Assembly (NCBI RefSeq): GCF_009674805.1
Contig: NZ_WKKI01000030.1
Location: 1-50,980 of the forward strand
Direction: 5' to 3'
Origin: Metabacillus lacus
Lineage (GTDB): Bacteria > Bacillota > Bacilli > Bacillales > Bacillaceae
DNA length: 50,980 bases
Part shown: positions 8,243 through 17,117 of the stretch, piece by piece
How the letters are laid out: every line of letters starts with the position of its first letter
Numbering within the stretch: position 1 is the stretch's first letter
The notes under the pieces: model-generated
The model's database searches: none
Told to the model about the DNA's origin: nothing
What the model saw: the letters and a program-made list of their open reading frames with translations, nothing else
Position numbers and translations under genes: made by a program

Positions 8243-9258
8243 TATAAGCTCCTCCCTCCCCGGCGAGATAACCAAAGAAAGAACGGTACACCTATTAAAG
8301 CGGTAATGGCGCTGACAGGTGTTTCAAATGGCGGATTGATCATTCGCGCACCTATGTCGGCCAGCAGCAGCAGAAAAGCGCCTGCCACTGCACTAAAAGG
8401 AAGAAGAATTCTGTAATCTGCACCAACTATGGAACGGACAATATGAGGGACCACCAAGCCGATAAAGCCGATAGCACCAGCAATGGCTACTGCGGCGCCT
8501 GAGAGAAGAATGACTGCTATCAAACCGATGATCCGCGTGTTTTTCTTGGATTCGCCCAGGCCGGCAGCAATTTCGTCTCCTAAAGAAAGGATGGTCAGTG
8601 ATCTGCTGATGATAAGGGAGAGCCCAAGCCCCAGCATTGTGACAGGAAAAAGTATGTATACATGCTGCCACTTTACTCCTGACAGCCCTCCGGCAAACCA
8701 AAAGCTAATATCCTGGGAGACTTGAAAATACAGGGCAATCCCTGTGGAAAGAGCAGAAAACAGGGTCCCAAGAGCAGCTCCTGCAAGGGTGAGTGAGACA
8801 GGAGAAAGCTGGTCCTTAGACAGGACAGTAAAGGCCATGATCGCAGATGCGGCTGCAGCAGAACCAAGAAAAGACCATGCGAGAAGAATCCAGTAGGATC
8901 CGGACGAAAAGAATGCAAGATAAATTGCGATCGCAAGTCCAGCTCCCTGCGTAATGCCGATGATGGAAGGATCAGCCAGCGGATTTCTGGTCATGCCCTG
9001 CATGATTGTGCCTGTGACAGCGAGGGCTGCTCCTGTTAATGCTGCCGATAATGCCCGCGGAAGGCGAACCTCCTTTATAAGCTGATGCTCCATAAGCTGG
9101 GGATTAAAGCTGTAAAAAGCTTCAGCGATGACCTGAAGAGGGACAGGCACAGCACCAAGGCTGATGGAAAGAGCAAAACACAGGAAAACGGCAGCTAGTG
9201 AGGAAGATGCCCAAATGAACAAGCTGCCTTTTCTTTTTATATGAGATAAAACAACCAT
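8242..9258 (-). CDS. FecCD-family iron-siderophore ABC permease (first subunit)
   Basis: This 338-residue FecCD permease has an N-terminal helix at about 14-35, then 'GAALAVTGTIMQGMTRNPLADPSIIG' and 'AGAIGFIGLVVPHIVRSIVGADYRILLP', the membrane-gate and ATPase-coupling marks of the family. It should form a heterodimer with the downstream permease and carry ferric siderophore across the membrane. The start ATG at 9258 follows AAAGGATG. The promoter lies in a 123-bp divergent region with the regulator gene and is overlapped by a near-perfect Fur box, so expression should rise when iron is scarce. The binding protein is encoded on the other strand at 11035. Confidence 0.9.
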   Translation of the reverse strand: MVVLSHIKRKGSLFIWASSSLAAVFLCFALSISLGAVPVPLQVIAEAFYSFNPQLMEHQLIKEVRLPRALSAALTGAALAVTGTIMQGMTRNPLADPSIIGITQGAGLAIAIYLAFFSSGSYWILLAWSFLGSAAAASAIMAFTVLSKDQLSPVSLTLAGAALGTLFSALSTGIALYFQVSQDISFWFAGGLSGVKWQHVYILFPVTMLGLGLSLIISRSLTILSLGDEIAAGLGESKKNTRIIGLIAVILLSGAAVAIAGAIGFIGLVVPHIVRSIVGADYRILLPFSAVAGAFLLLLADIGARMINPPFETPVSAITALIGVPFFLWLSRRGGRSL

Positions 9259-9286
9259 GACTACTTCATCCTTTAATATTATAATA

Positions 9287-9305
9287 GATAATGAGAATCA
9301 TTTTC
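9287..9305. promoter_or_regulatory. Fur box in the divergent permease/regulator region
   Basis: GATAATGAGAATCATTTTC differs from the 19-bp Fur consensus at two positions. On the minus strand it covers the spacer and -35 zone of a TATAAT -10 element (9283-9278) that serves the permease pair. Confidence 0.9.
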
Positions 9306-9381
9306 ACTTTTTAAATCTACCTCTGAAGAAGAGGCTTTGTCAACTCAATTTCTGTACATAAACTAGAAAAGGTGGAAAAAG

Positions 9382-10926
9382 ATGATAGACCAACTTGTGA
9401 AAACCTCCAAATTCACTTTGCATGAAGGAAGAGGAGAACATGTGAACAGCCACAGTGAATACAGTTTACTATATATTTCTGCCGGATCAGGACATCTGGA
9501 AATGGCAGACAAGAGAACTAGACTGAGAGAAGGGGAGGGGAAATGGGTGACGGGGAAAGCTTTTCTCTTCCCTGGCTCCGCTCAGCCGCTGCAAGGCTAC
9601 GTACTCAGCTGGCAGGGTGATGTTCCAGCTCTGGAATCACTGACAGCTCTGGCAGGAGTTCCCCTCAGCAGCTGCCCTCCAGCAAAAACGACACCGTATT
9701 GGGAAGAGATGCTCCGCAAAAGTGGAGCAGGGGATATTTGCCATTCCTGCTCTTTTCAAGCAGCTCTCTGGGCTCTCCTTGCAATGTTAACAGCAAGTCC
9801 CCAAATATCGGATATGGAAGAAGTTCTGGATTATATGGAGAGAGACATGACTGCTCCCAGTTCTGTCGCGGAGCTTGCAGAGCGGTTTGGAATGACACCT
9901 ACTTCTTTTTCCAGGGCGTTTAAAAAGAAGACGGGCATGTCTCCTAAGGATTATATGAACAATGTGAGGATTGCCGCTGCAAAAACGATGCTGCTGCAGG
10001 AAAAAGATATTACTGCAAAAGAGGTTGCGTACCGGATCGGATTGCAGGATGAGTTTTATTTCAGCAGATTGTTTAAAAAGAGAGAAGGAACACCTCCTTC
10101 TGTTTTTATGAAACGGGCTCAGCCCCGCATAGCCGTTGTGAGCCAGCTGTTTCTGCAGGATCACCTTCTGTCATTGGGTATCCAGCCCGTCGCAGCACCT
10201 GCTTATCCAAGTATCTATCCCGGCGGCAAAGGGCTTCCAGGTCATCTTGCCGAACACATGGAGGGATCCTTGCTTTTGAATGCAGAAAGAGCCTTCTGCT
10301 TAAAGCAGGTAGCTGGAACAAGTCCTGATCTTGTTATCAAAACGGACGCCCATCTGGAGCGGGAGCAGTCGCCGGTCTGGAGCCACAGAAATGAAGTATA
10401 TACTATGCCTTTTCACACATCATGGAAGGGATATTTAAGAGAGATCAGCATTTTAACGGGACGAAAAGAAAAAGTGGCAGAAATAGAGTTTGAGATAGAA
10501 GCGTTGGAGAGAAAGCTGAAGAACAGGCTTCTTCACCAAAAGCAGAGGGAGGGCTGGGCAGTCATCTGGGCAAGACGTGATGAACTGCGTCTCTATGGGA
10601 CCAGGAATCATGCTCTTCTGGAATTGCTCTTTGATGGTCTTGGCCTTCAGCCTGCAGAAAACCTTCCTGAGGAAACATATAAAGCTGTTTCAATTGAGGA
10701 GTTAGCCTCCATCAACCCTGAAAATATTTTGTTTCTCTGGAGCAATGAAAGTGACATCCTAAAAGCCGGGAATCATCTTCTGTGGAAAGAGATCAGCGCG
10801 GTACGCAATGGGAACCTTTATATGCCTAGTAGCCATTGCTGGGATCCATGGGGACCACTTGGCCGAAAGGTAATGATCAGGGATCTTGAGCAATATTTTC
10901 AAGGCAGGGAATTGCTGAAGGTATAA
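9382..10926 (+). CDS. btr: Btr-like AraC regulator fused to a siderophore-binding-protein domain
   Basis: The 514-residue protein has three parts. An N-terminal AraC sensor-like region covers about 1-140. An AraC double helix-turn-helix covers about 150-250, with 'SVAELAERFGMTPTSFSRAFKKKTGMSPKDYM' and 'TAKEVAYRIGLQDEFYFSRLFKK' split over its helices. A periplasmic-binding-protein-like domain (about 255-510) completes it. This is the architecture of B. subtilis Btr (529 aa), which activates feu genes when it binds ferric bacillibactin. The C-terminal domain closely resembles the lipoprotein encoded next (both have YG..NHA..LLFD..GL.PAEN.PE), so both probably bind the same ferric siderophore, here most likely petrobactin (inference). 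The ribosome site is AAAGGTGG before the ATG. Confidence 0.88.
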   Translation: MIDQLVKTSKFTLHEGRGEHVNSHSEYSLLYISAGSGHLEMADKRTRLREGEGKWVTGKAFLFPGSAQPLQGYVLSWQGDVPALESLTALAGVPLSSCPPAKTTPYWEEMLRKSGAGDICHSCSFQAALWALLAMLTASPQISDMEEVLDYMERDMTAPSSVAELAERFGMTPTSFSRAFKKKTGMSPKDYMNNVRIAAAKTMLLQEKDITAKEVAYRIGLQDEFYFSRLFKKREGTPPSVFMKRAQPRIAVVSQLFLQDHLLSLGIQPVAAPAYPSIYPGGKGLPGHLAEHMEGSLLLNAERAFCLKQVAGTSPDLVIKTDAHLEREQSPVWSHRNEVYTMPFHTSWKGYLREISILTGRKEKVAEIEFEIEALERKLKNRLLHQKQREGWAVIWARRDELRLYGTRNHALLELLFDGLGLQPAENLPEETYKAVSIEELASINPENILFLWSNESDILKAGNHLLWKEISAVRNGNLYMPSSHCWDPWGPLGRKVMIRDLEQYFQGRELLKV

Positions 10927-10996
10927 AAAAGATAAATTTGTCCATGCAAAAGGGAAGAAAAAGCCATGTTCTGTACAATGTATCACCGCTATCATT

Positions 10997-11015
10997 GAGA
11001 ATGAGTTTCATTACT
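10997..11015. promoter_or_regulatory. Fur-like box upstream of the siderophore-binding lipoprotein
   Basis: GAGAATGAGTTTCATTACT matches the Fur consensus at 13 of 19 positions. It lies 20 bases before the start of the binding-protein gene. Confidence 0.6.
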
Positions 11016-11034
11016 AATTAAGGAGAGATAAAAT

Positions 11035-12021
11035 ATGAAAAAGTTACTTGCTCCTTTGATACTATTACTTCTTCTGCTGATGGTATCAGCATGCGGTAAT
11101 ACAACAAACAGCGGTACAGAAGAAAGTGGAGAGGAACAGCAAGCTGCAACTGAAGAACAGGGCGGGGAAGAGCCGGCAGCAACAGAAGAAGAAACAGAGG
11201 AAACAAGAACAGTAGAGCATTTATTTGGCAAAGCAGAAGTGCCTGCAGAACCGAAGAAAGTTGTATTGCTCTCCCATGTATCATGGGAAGGCTCACTTGT
11301 ATCAGTCGGCGTAAAGCCATATGCAGTTATGGCTTATGATAATGAATTTCCTCCTCATCTGACTGAAGAGCTTCAAGGAGTGACAGCTCTTCCATATGCA
11401 GATGAAATAAATTCTGAAGAAATTTTAAAGCTTGACCCTGATCTTTTAATCATAAGCGACCGCTATAAGCCGCTTTATGATCAGCTTTCCAAAACCATTC
11501 CAACAGTAGTTGTTGAAGTGGGAGGAGATTGGAAGGAAGATCACCTCAAAGTGGCAGAAGCTGTAGGAAAACTTGATGAAGGTGAAAAGGTTATAGAAGA
11601 TCTGGAAAAAGAAGCAGAAGAGATAGGTGCTTCCATCCGTGAAAAGGTCGGAGAAGAAACATTTATGGCAGTGTCAATTAACAAAAAAGATATCAGAGTG
11701 TATGGAAGAAACAACCACGCAACCAATGCGCTGTTATTTGATGATATCGGGCTGAAGCCTGCTGAAAATATTCCTGAGGATTTTGGAGAAAACATTTCAA
11801 TAGAAGGTCTGGCAAATTATAATCCAGATCACATCATTGATGTAACGTACTTCAACAGCGGTGAGTTTTATGACTCTGTTACAAGCGGTGAAGTATGGAA
11901 CAGCCTGAATGCGGTGAAAAACGGAAATGTCCATACGTTAACAACAACATGGGGCTTCTGGGATCCGATCGAGCGTCAAAAAGGTCTTGAGGAAATCAAA
12001 GAGCTGCTAGTAAAAAACTGA
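11035..12021 (+). CDS. Iron-siderophore-binding lipoprotein
   Basis: The 328-residue solute-binding protein belongs to the FhuD/FeuA-type (helical-backbone) class. A lipoprotein signal peptide ends in the lipobox VSAC with Cys20. A low-complexity Glu/Thr/Gln-rich spacer (about 21-60) follows, then the binding domain. The second lobe ends in 'NSLNAVKNGNVHTLTTTWGFWDP'. It should be tethered outside the membrane and hand ferric siderophore to the FecCD permeases encoded at 7208-9258. Its position directly before asbABCDEF suggests petrobactin or its photoproduct as ligand, but the sequence alone does not prove the ligand. A Fur-like box and AAGGAGAG ribosome site precede it, and a terminator follows. 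Confidence 0.88.
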   Translation: MKKLLAPLILLLLLLMVSACGNTTNSGTEESGEEQQAATEEQGGEEPAATEEETEETRTVEHLFGKAEVPAEPKKVVLLSHVSWEGSLVSVGVKPYAVMAYDNEFPPHLTEELQGVTALPYADEINSEEILKLDPDLLIISDRYKPLYDQLSKTIPTVVVEVGGDWKEDHLKVAEAVGKLDEGEKVIEDLEKEAEEIGASIREKVGEETFMAVSINKKDIRVYGRNNHATNALLFDDIGLKPAENIPEDFGENISIEGLANYNPDHIIDVTYFNSGEFYDSVTSGEVWNSLNAVKNGNVHTLTTTWGFWDPIERQKGLEEIKELLVKN

Positions 12022-12030
12022 ACCATTAGG

Positions 12031-12057
12031 AAAAAACGAGGAGAACTCGTTTTTTTC
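12031..12057 (+). terminator. Rho-independent terminator
   Basis: The stem AAAAAACGAG/CTCGTTTTTT (loop GAGAA) runs into TTTTTT. It separates the binding-protein gene from the asb operon. Confidence 0.88.
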
Positions 12058-12066
12058 TTATTCATG

Positions 12067-12085
12067 AATGAGAATGGTTCTCATT
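12067..12085. promoter_or_regulatory. Fur box of the asb operon
   Basis: The perfect inverted repeat AATGAGAA-TGG-TTCTCATT lies 36 bases before asbA and fits iron repression of petrobactin synthesis. Confidence 0.8.
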
Positions 12086-12120
12086 TACTAAGCACAAAGT
12101 TCTAGAAAGGAAGAAAAAAT

Positions 12121-13962
12121 GTGCTGCTTTCTAAACAAATTGCAGAAAATGCTGCTTTCGAGGCATTTTTAAACAGTTATATCAGAGAGATTAATAGAGG
12201 AGAATGGTTTGCCAGAAATGAGTGGTTATTGAAAAACAAACCATCTGCCCTCATATCTGGAGAAGAAATTCTACAGCTGTTCCTTCCTCTTCAAGAAAAG
12301 GTGTTCGCGGTTTCAGTTTCCTATAAATCGCTCACAGGCTGCAGCAGATTTGCTAGCGTGTTTCAGTACGATTGTAAGGAGGAAGTATGGCATCAGAGTA
12401 ATAAACTGTGTGTAATTGTCTCACTGATACAAGAACTGCAGCTTGGACAAAGTGGTGAAGATTTGCAAGGTAGCAGAGGGGAAGCTTACAGTGATCTGCT
12501 GTCAAGGGTGCTGGACAGCAGCAGATGTATTGAAAAATATGTTGAGCAAAGAGAAAAAGATGCATTCAGACTGTATTCCCCAAAGGCAAGCTTTATTGAA
12601 ACAGAGCAATCTCTGCTGTTCGGACACTGGATGCATCCTTCTCCCAAAAGCCGGCAGGGTATGGCTGATTGGCAGCAGGAACGTTTTGCTCCTGAACTTC
12701 AAGGCAGTTTTCAGCTCCATTTCTTTTTGGCAGAGAATTCTTCTGTGAAGGAAGTATCTCTGCTGCAAGGTCGGCCAACATCATGGTTCCAGGAAAATAT
12801 GGGTTCTGCATGCCCGAGCGGCTATTGTGCAGTTCCGGTCCATCCCCTTCAGGCACAATGGCTGCTGCAGCAGGAGTACGTGAAAAATGCATTGAGGGAG
12901 GGAACGCTCATAAACATAGGGCCGCAGGGAAGAGAGTTTTTCCCTACTTCATCAGTCAGGACCGTATACGCAGAAGATAAAGACTTTATGCTGAAGTTTT
13001 CTATACCTGTAAAACTTACGAATTCTCTTAGAAACAATAAGCTTTCAGAATGCTATGCAGGATTAGCAATGACAAAGCTCAGGAAGAAGATCCCTTTTTT
13101 ATCAAGCCATCCTTCGTTCAAAATGATGGATGATCCCGCCTTTCTTACAATCATGTTTCCGGGAATGAAAGAATCCGGATTTGAAGTAATTATCAGGGAA
13201 AACCCATTTCGCCACTCACACGTGAACAGTGTCTGCTGTGTCGCTGCACTGGTACAGCAGCCGCTTCCGGGCCATAAATCCAGGCTGTATCAAACAGTGC
13301 AGCTTCTGGCTGAAAAAAGGCACCTATCCCTCAAAGAGGCGGGCATGCTTTGGTTTCAATCCTACTTTGACCGCTGTGTGAAGCCGCTGCTGGAGCTTTA
13401 CGACTGCTGGGGTATTGCACTCGAAGCTCATCAGCAAAACAGCGTGATTGAATGCAGGGATTACCTGCCGCATACCTTTTACTACAGGGATAATCAGGGA
13501 TACTACCTGTCTGAGCGCTGCAGGAACAAGCTTGTGGCAATGGAGCCTTCGTTAGCGGAACTTCAGGAGTTGTTTTACAACGAGTCTGTGATTAAAGAAA
13601 GGTTTTCATACTATTTATTCTTTAACCAGATTTTTTCAATACTTCACCGGCTCGGAGCTGAAGATGTCATAGAGGAAGAGGTCCTGATATCCTGGCTGCA
13701 ATGCAGACTGGATAAACTGAGTACAGTCTTGAAGGCAAGCGGAAAAGATGTTGTTGCATATGTGCTGAATCAGCCAAAGCTTCGGGTGAAAGCCAATTTA
13801 TTGACGAGTTTTTATGAGATAGATGAATTGGAGGCTGAGCTGGAGCAGGCAGTTTACAGGGAAGTGAATAACCCCCTGTATAGGAATGAAAAGGAGGCTT
13901 TGCTGCATGAAAAAAAACATCTCCTCTCAAGCAGAGAGCAGGGTGCGCAGACAGCTGGCTGA
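12121..13962 (+). CDS. asbA: Petrobactin biosynthesis NIS synthetase AsbA
   Basis: This 613-residue NRPS-independent siderophore synthetase (IucA/IucC family) is the first gene of a complete asbABCDEF set. AsbA condenses citrate with spermidine through an adenylated citrate. The ATP-binding half carries 'PVHPLQAQWLLQQEYV', 'SVRTVYAEDKDFMLKFSIPVKLTNSLRNN' (split over strands) and 'RHSHVNSVCCVAALV'. The C-terminal FhuF-like half includes 'WGIALEAHQQNSVIECRDY' and 'YYRDNQGYYLS'. The length agrees with B. anthracis AsbA (about 600). The start is GTG at 12121 behind AAAGGAAG; the overlapping ATG at 12119 is in another frame and closes soon. The 3' end overlaps asbB by 56 bases. Fur control is expected from the box upstream. 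Confidence 0.93.
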   Translation: MLLSKQIAENAAFEAFLNSYIREINRGEWFARNEWLLKNKPSALISGEEILQLFLPLQEKVFAVSVSYKSLTGCSRFASVFQYDCKEEVWHQSNKLCVIVSLIQELQLGQSGEDLQGSRGEAYSDLLSRVLDSSRCIEKYVEQREKDAFRLYSPKASFIETEQSLLFGHWMHPSPKSRQGMADWQQERFAPELQGSFQLHFFLAENSSVKEVSLLQGRPTSWFQENMGSACPSGYCAVPVHPLQAQWLLQQEYVKNALREGTLINIGPQGREFFPTSSVRTVYAEDKDFMLKFSIPVKLTNSLRNNKLSECYAGLAMTKLRKKIPFLSSHPSFKMMDDPAFLTIMFPGMKESGFEVIIRENPFRHSHVNSVCCVAALVQQPLPGHKSRLYQTVQLLAEKRHLSLKEAGMLWFQSYFDRCVKPLLELYDCWGIALEAHQQNSVIECRDYLPHTFYYRDNQGYYLSERCRNKLVAMEPSLAELQELFYNESVIKERFSYYLFFNQIFSILHRLGAEDVIEEEVLISWLQCRLDKLSTVLKASGKDVVAYVLNQPKLRVKANLLTSFYEIDELEAELEQAVYREVNNPLYRNEKEALLHEKKHLLSSREQGAQTAG

Positions 13963-15622
13963 AGCACTGCTGTTTGAGGAACTTCTCCCTTATGAGGAGC
14001 GGGGGGAAGAATTTATTCTCTATGGAAAGCACACGTATCTCTTTACAGGTAAAAGATCGGCATGGGACAGGATCAGGCTGGATGAGAAAGGGATTTTTGT
14101 TGTAAAGAAAGGCAAGAAGGAAGAGGCTGATATTCATGATCTGCTGAAGGAGATATCAGGAAATGATGAAATCTATTCAGAAGTGGCAGCAGAATTGGAG
14201 CAAACAGTCAAATTCACGAATCACACCCTTCAACTAGAAAGAAAACACAGAAGCACCTTGAGTTATGAAGAGCTGGAAGCAGAAATAGATGAGGGTCATC
14301 GCTATCATCCCTGCTTTAAATCTCGAAGTGGCTTCTCGCTTGAGGATTCTGTTATGTATGGACCTGAACATAAAAGCAGCTTTGCACTTGGATGGCTGGC
14401 TGTTAGAAGAGATCAGTGCCACCTGGCTCTCCCTTGTGAAGAAACAGCTTTTTGGAAGAAAGAGCTCGGCAGCGAGCTGTACCAGATGCTGACCGGCAAG
14501 CTGTCAGCGCTGACAAAAGATACTGAGAAATACACTTTACTGCCCGTGCATCCATGGCAGTGGGAAAATATCAAGTATTCTTTGTTAAAAGAAGCTCTGG
14601 AGAAAAAACATATTCTTTGGCTGGGTGAAGCAGGTCCATTATACAGGGCCACAACTTCTGTCAGAACATTATTCTGCGTGGAAAATCCGGAACGAGCACA
14701 TATCAAACTGTCTATGAATATGAGAAATACGTCTTCACTGCGTACGCTGCCTGTACATTCTGTTTATACAGCTCCTGAAGTGTCAGACTGGCTTCAAAAT
14801 CTGGTAAATTCTGATCCTTATTTAAAGAAAAGAATGCTCCTTCTCCGCGAATATGCCGGTGCTGTATACTGCCCTTACAATCGGGGAACGGAGAGGGAAG
14901 CAGAGGGGCAGCTGGGTGTTATCTGGAGGGAGAGTGTCAGGGCAAAGCTGCAAGAAAAACAGTCTGCAGCACCCTTCACAGCTTTGTACTCAAGGGAACG
15001 GGATGAGAGCTTATTTTTAAAAGACTGGCTGACTATGTACGGTACAGAAGAATGGATGATGCAATTTATCAAAACAGCTGTCCTGCCAGTGTGGCATCTG
15101 CTGGCTGCACATGGAGCTGCCGTGGAAGCACATGCTCAAAATATGGTGCTTATCCATGAAAACGGCTGGCCTGCCGGTGTCATTTTAAGAGATTTTCATG
15201 AAAGTGTAGAGTATACAGCGGAATTTTTAGCAAATGGAGTACTGCCGGAATTTGAGACAAGTAACAGTTACTACAGGCATGCACCTGACGGCAAGTATTA
15301 CCGCATGGCAAATGTTGAAGCACTTCGGGAACTGGTGATGGATACCTTGTTTGTTTTCCATTTAAGTGAGCTGTCTTATGTGCTGGAAGCTGAAGGCTGT
15401 ATGAGTGAAAATCGTTTTTGGAACATGGTTTCCGACCTGATTGAAGAACACGTGGAATACTATGATTTAAAAAGCCGCCATGAATTGCTGGAATTTGACA
15501 AGGAAAAAATCTTTGCAGAATCTCTGCTGAAAAAAAGGCTGTGCGGCAAAAAGGAGGAAGAATGCCGCCACCTTGTTAACAACCCGTTTTTTTCATGGAA
15601 GAAAGGAAGGCAGAAAAGATGA
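13907..15622 (+). CDS. asbB: Petrobactin biosynthesis NIS synthetase AsbB
   Basis: The 571-residue second IucA/IucC synthetase adds the second spermidine arm (or spermidinyl-dihydroxybenzoate) to citrate in petrobactin assembly. It shows the family marks 'HRYHPCFKSRSGFSLEDS', 'LPVHPWQWENIKY', 'TTSVRTLFCVENPERAHIKLSMNM' (split) and 'HGAAVEAHAQNMVLIHENGWP'. The start is chosen at ATG 13907 because AAGGAGG lies nine bases upstream; the earlier ATG at 13886 has no ribosome site. It begins inside asbA and ends in an ATGA overlap with asbC, so the genes are tightly coupled. It is slightly shorter than B. anthracis AsbB, but the conserved core appears complete. Confidence 0.93.
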   Translation: MKKNISSQAESRVRRQLAEALLFEELLPYEERGEEFILYGKHTYLFTGKRSAWDRIRLDEKGIFVVKKGKKEEADIHDLLKEISGNDEIYSEVAAELEQTVKFTNHTLQLERKHRSTLSYEELEAEIDEGHRYHPCFKSRSGFSLEDSVMYGPEHKSSFALGWLAVRRDQCHLALPCEETAFWKKELGSELYQMLTGKLSALTKDTEKYTLLPVHPWQWENIKYSLLKEALEKKHILWLGEAGPLYRATTSVRTLFCVENPERAHIKLSMNMRNTSSLRTLPVHSVYTAPEVSDWLQNLVNSDPYLKKRMLLLREYAGAVYCPYNRGTEREAEGQLGVIWRESVRAKLQEKQSAAPFTALYSRERDESLFLKDWLTMYGTEEWMMQFIKTAVLPVWHLLAAHGAAVEAHAQNMVLIHENGWPAGVILRDFHESVEYTAEFLANGVLPEFETSNSYYRHAPDGKYYRMANVEALRELVMDTLFVFHLSELSYVLEAEGCMSENRFWNMVSDLIEEHVEYYDLKSRHELLEFDKEKIFAESLLKKRLCGKKEEECRHLVNNPFFSWKKGRQKR

Positions 15623-16854
15623 TGTTTATAAATGATACTTACTATAATCTTGAAGATTTTGAAACGCAGTTTGAAATTCTGGAGGAAAACTCATTCTGGA
15701 GAGATTGCGGGAGTAAAAGACTGGCAGTCTGTCTGGAGGACGCTTTCCTGTTTCTTGCCGCTGCCTTTTTTATTAGAAGCAAGGGAGGAACGCTGATTCC
15801 CATCCCGGCTTCCTCGCCTCCTGAAGCAGCAGTCCGGCTCGCTGACCGTGCTTCTGCGGATTTGTTATTCTATCAATCACAGATTTCTCCAACAGAATTT
15901 CAGCAAAAGAAGAAGGGGAAAAGCGGTCAGCTTGTGGGCTTTAGTTCAGGTACAACAGGTGAACCAAAATGTATTGAAAGAAGCTGGAATGCGATAGAGA
16001 CGGAAATTGACAGCTACAATGAACATTTTCCGCTGAAAGAAAATCTTCAGCCTGTTATTGCCTGTCCTGTCACCCATTCTTTCGGTTTAATCAGCGGTGT
16101 CTTTTCTGCACTCCGCAGAGGATCTCAGCCCCTGATTATTACTGAGAAAAATCCAAAGTATTTACTGAAAAAGCTGAAGGAGCAGCGTGAACATTTACTC
16201 TATGCATCTCCCGTGCTGCTCTTTACTGTAGTCAGGCTGTTAAAGAGCACTGAGAGTCTATATGCAGTTATGTCTTCGGGTGCGATGCTGACTGAGCGGC
16301 AGCTGAAGCTGTTAAAAGAAAAAACGCACCTTGTACTTCAGCAATATGGATGTTCAGAAGCAGGGTGCATTGCTGCAGGAATTGCCTGCTCTGCAGAAGA
16401 AATGGGTCTGCCTCTTCCCCACCTTGCTGTATCAGCTGGGAAGAGTATGGAAGAGCCGGGTGAAATCCTGGTGGAAAGCAGCGGGAGCATCTTGCATACG
16501 AGAGATTGGGGATATGTAAGAGAAGACGGCGTACTTTGCTTTCTTTCAAGAATGGACGACATGATTAATGTAGCGGGATTGAATGTTTACCCGCAGGAAG
16601 TGGAAGCAATTCTTCTTGAAGCAGAAGGGATCGTAGAGGCGGCAGTTTATAAAAAGGCAGACAAGCTGGCAGGGGAAAGGGTTTGTGCACAAGTTGTGGT
16701 AAACGGCCCCCTGCAAGAGGAAAAACTGCGGGAATGGTGCCGCCAAAACCTTCAAGCTCATCAGATTCCTGTTGACATACATATTGTAGAAGCCATTCAA
16801 ACATCAGCGAACGGAAAGCTTAACAGAAAACGTCTGGGGGAAATGGTGTTATGA
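15619..16854 (+). CDS. asbC: 3,4-dihydroxybenzoate-activating AMP ligase AsbC
   Basis: The 411-residue adenylate-forming enzyme activates 3,4-dihydroxybenzoate and loads it on the carrier protein AsbD. Visible motifs are the Thr/Ser-rich P-loop 'FSSGTTGEPKCIERSW' (about 110-125), the 'LQQYGCSEAG' substrate/ATP motif, the hinge 'RMDDMINVAGLNVYPQEVE', and the C-terminal catalytic Lys in 'SANGKLNRKRL'. It is shorter than typical acyl-CoA ligases, as known for AsbC (about 412 aa). The start ATG at 15619 overlaps the asbB stop (ATGA) and has AAAGGAAGG at good spacing; an in-frame ATG at 15595 lies inside asbB and is unlikely. It overlaps asbD by ATGA. Confidence 0.93.
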   Translation: MMFINDTYYNLEDFETQFEILEENSFWRDCGSKRLAVCLEDAFLFLAAAFFIRSKGGTLIPIPASSPPEAAVRLADRASADLLFYQSQISPTEFQQKKKGKSGQLVGFSSGTTGEPKCIERSWNAIETEIDSYNEHFPLKENLQPVIACPVTHSFGLISGVFSALRRGSQPLIITEKNPKYLLKKLKEQREHLLYASPVLLFTVVRLLKSTESLYAVMSSGAMLTERQLKLLKEKTHLVLQQYGCSEAGCIAAGIACSAEEMGLPLPHLAVSAGKSMEEPGEILVESSGSILHTRDWGYVREDGVLCFLSRMDDMINVAGLNVYPQEVEAILLEAEGIVEAAVYKKADKLAGERVCAQVVVNGPLQEEKLREWCRQNLQAHQIPVDIHIVEAIQTSANGKLNRKRLGEMVL

Positions 16855-17117
16855 ACAGAGCGGAAATCAATGAAGCCATATTTGCTATGATGAAAGAGGA
16901 GCTTGAGCTGAACACGCTGGAAAATTACTCCGTGGACAGCAGGCTGAATGAGGACTTGTATATAGACTCAGTGATGCTGCTTGAGCTGATACTGGCACTG
17001 GAACTGCAATACGGCTTTTCCATACCTGATGACAGATTGCATCCTGAGAATTTTAAAACTGTAGGTTCCCTCATCCTGTTTTTGGAATCATTGAAAGTAC
17101 ATGAAGGGGACATGTAA
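16851..17117 (+). CDS. asbD: Aryl carrier protein AsbD
   Basis: The 88-residue acyl/aryl carrier protein has its phosphopantetheine attachment site at Ser40 in 'LYIDSVMLLELILALE', where the common DSL motif reads DSV. It holds 3,4-dihydroxybenzoate as a thioester made by AsbC and delivers it to the AsbE step. The length fits AsbD of B. anthracis (about 90 aa). The start overlaps the asbC stop by four bases (ATGA), and its stop is directly followed by the ATG of asbE. It needs a phosphopantetheinyl transferase, which is not encoded in this window. Confidence 0.93.
   Translation: MNRAEINEAIFAMMKEELELNTLENYSVDSRLNEDLYIDSVMLLELILALELQYGFSIPDDRLHPENFKTVGSLILFLESLKVHEGDM

Noticed and set aside
11018-11320. 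Minus-strand frame opposite the siderophore-binding lipoprotein
   Set aside because: It mirrors the Glu/Gln-rich linker and signal peptide of the real gene and shows no family features.
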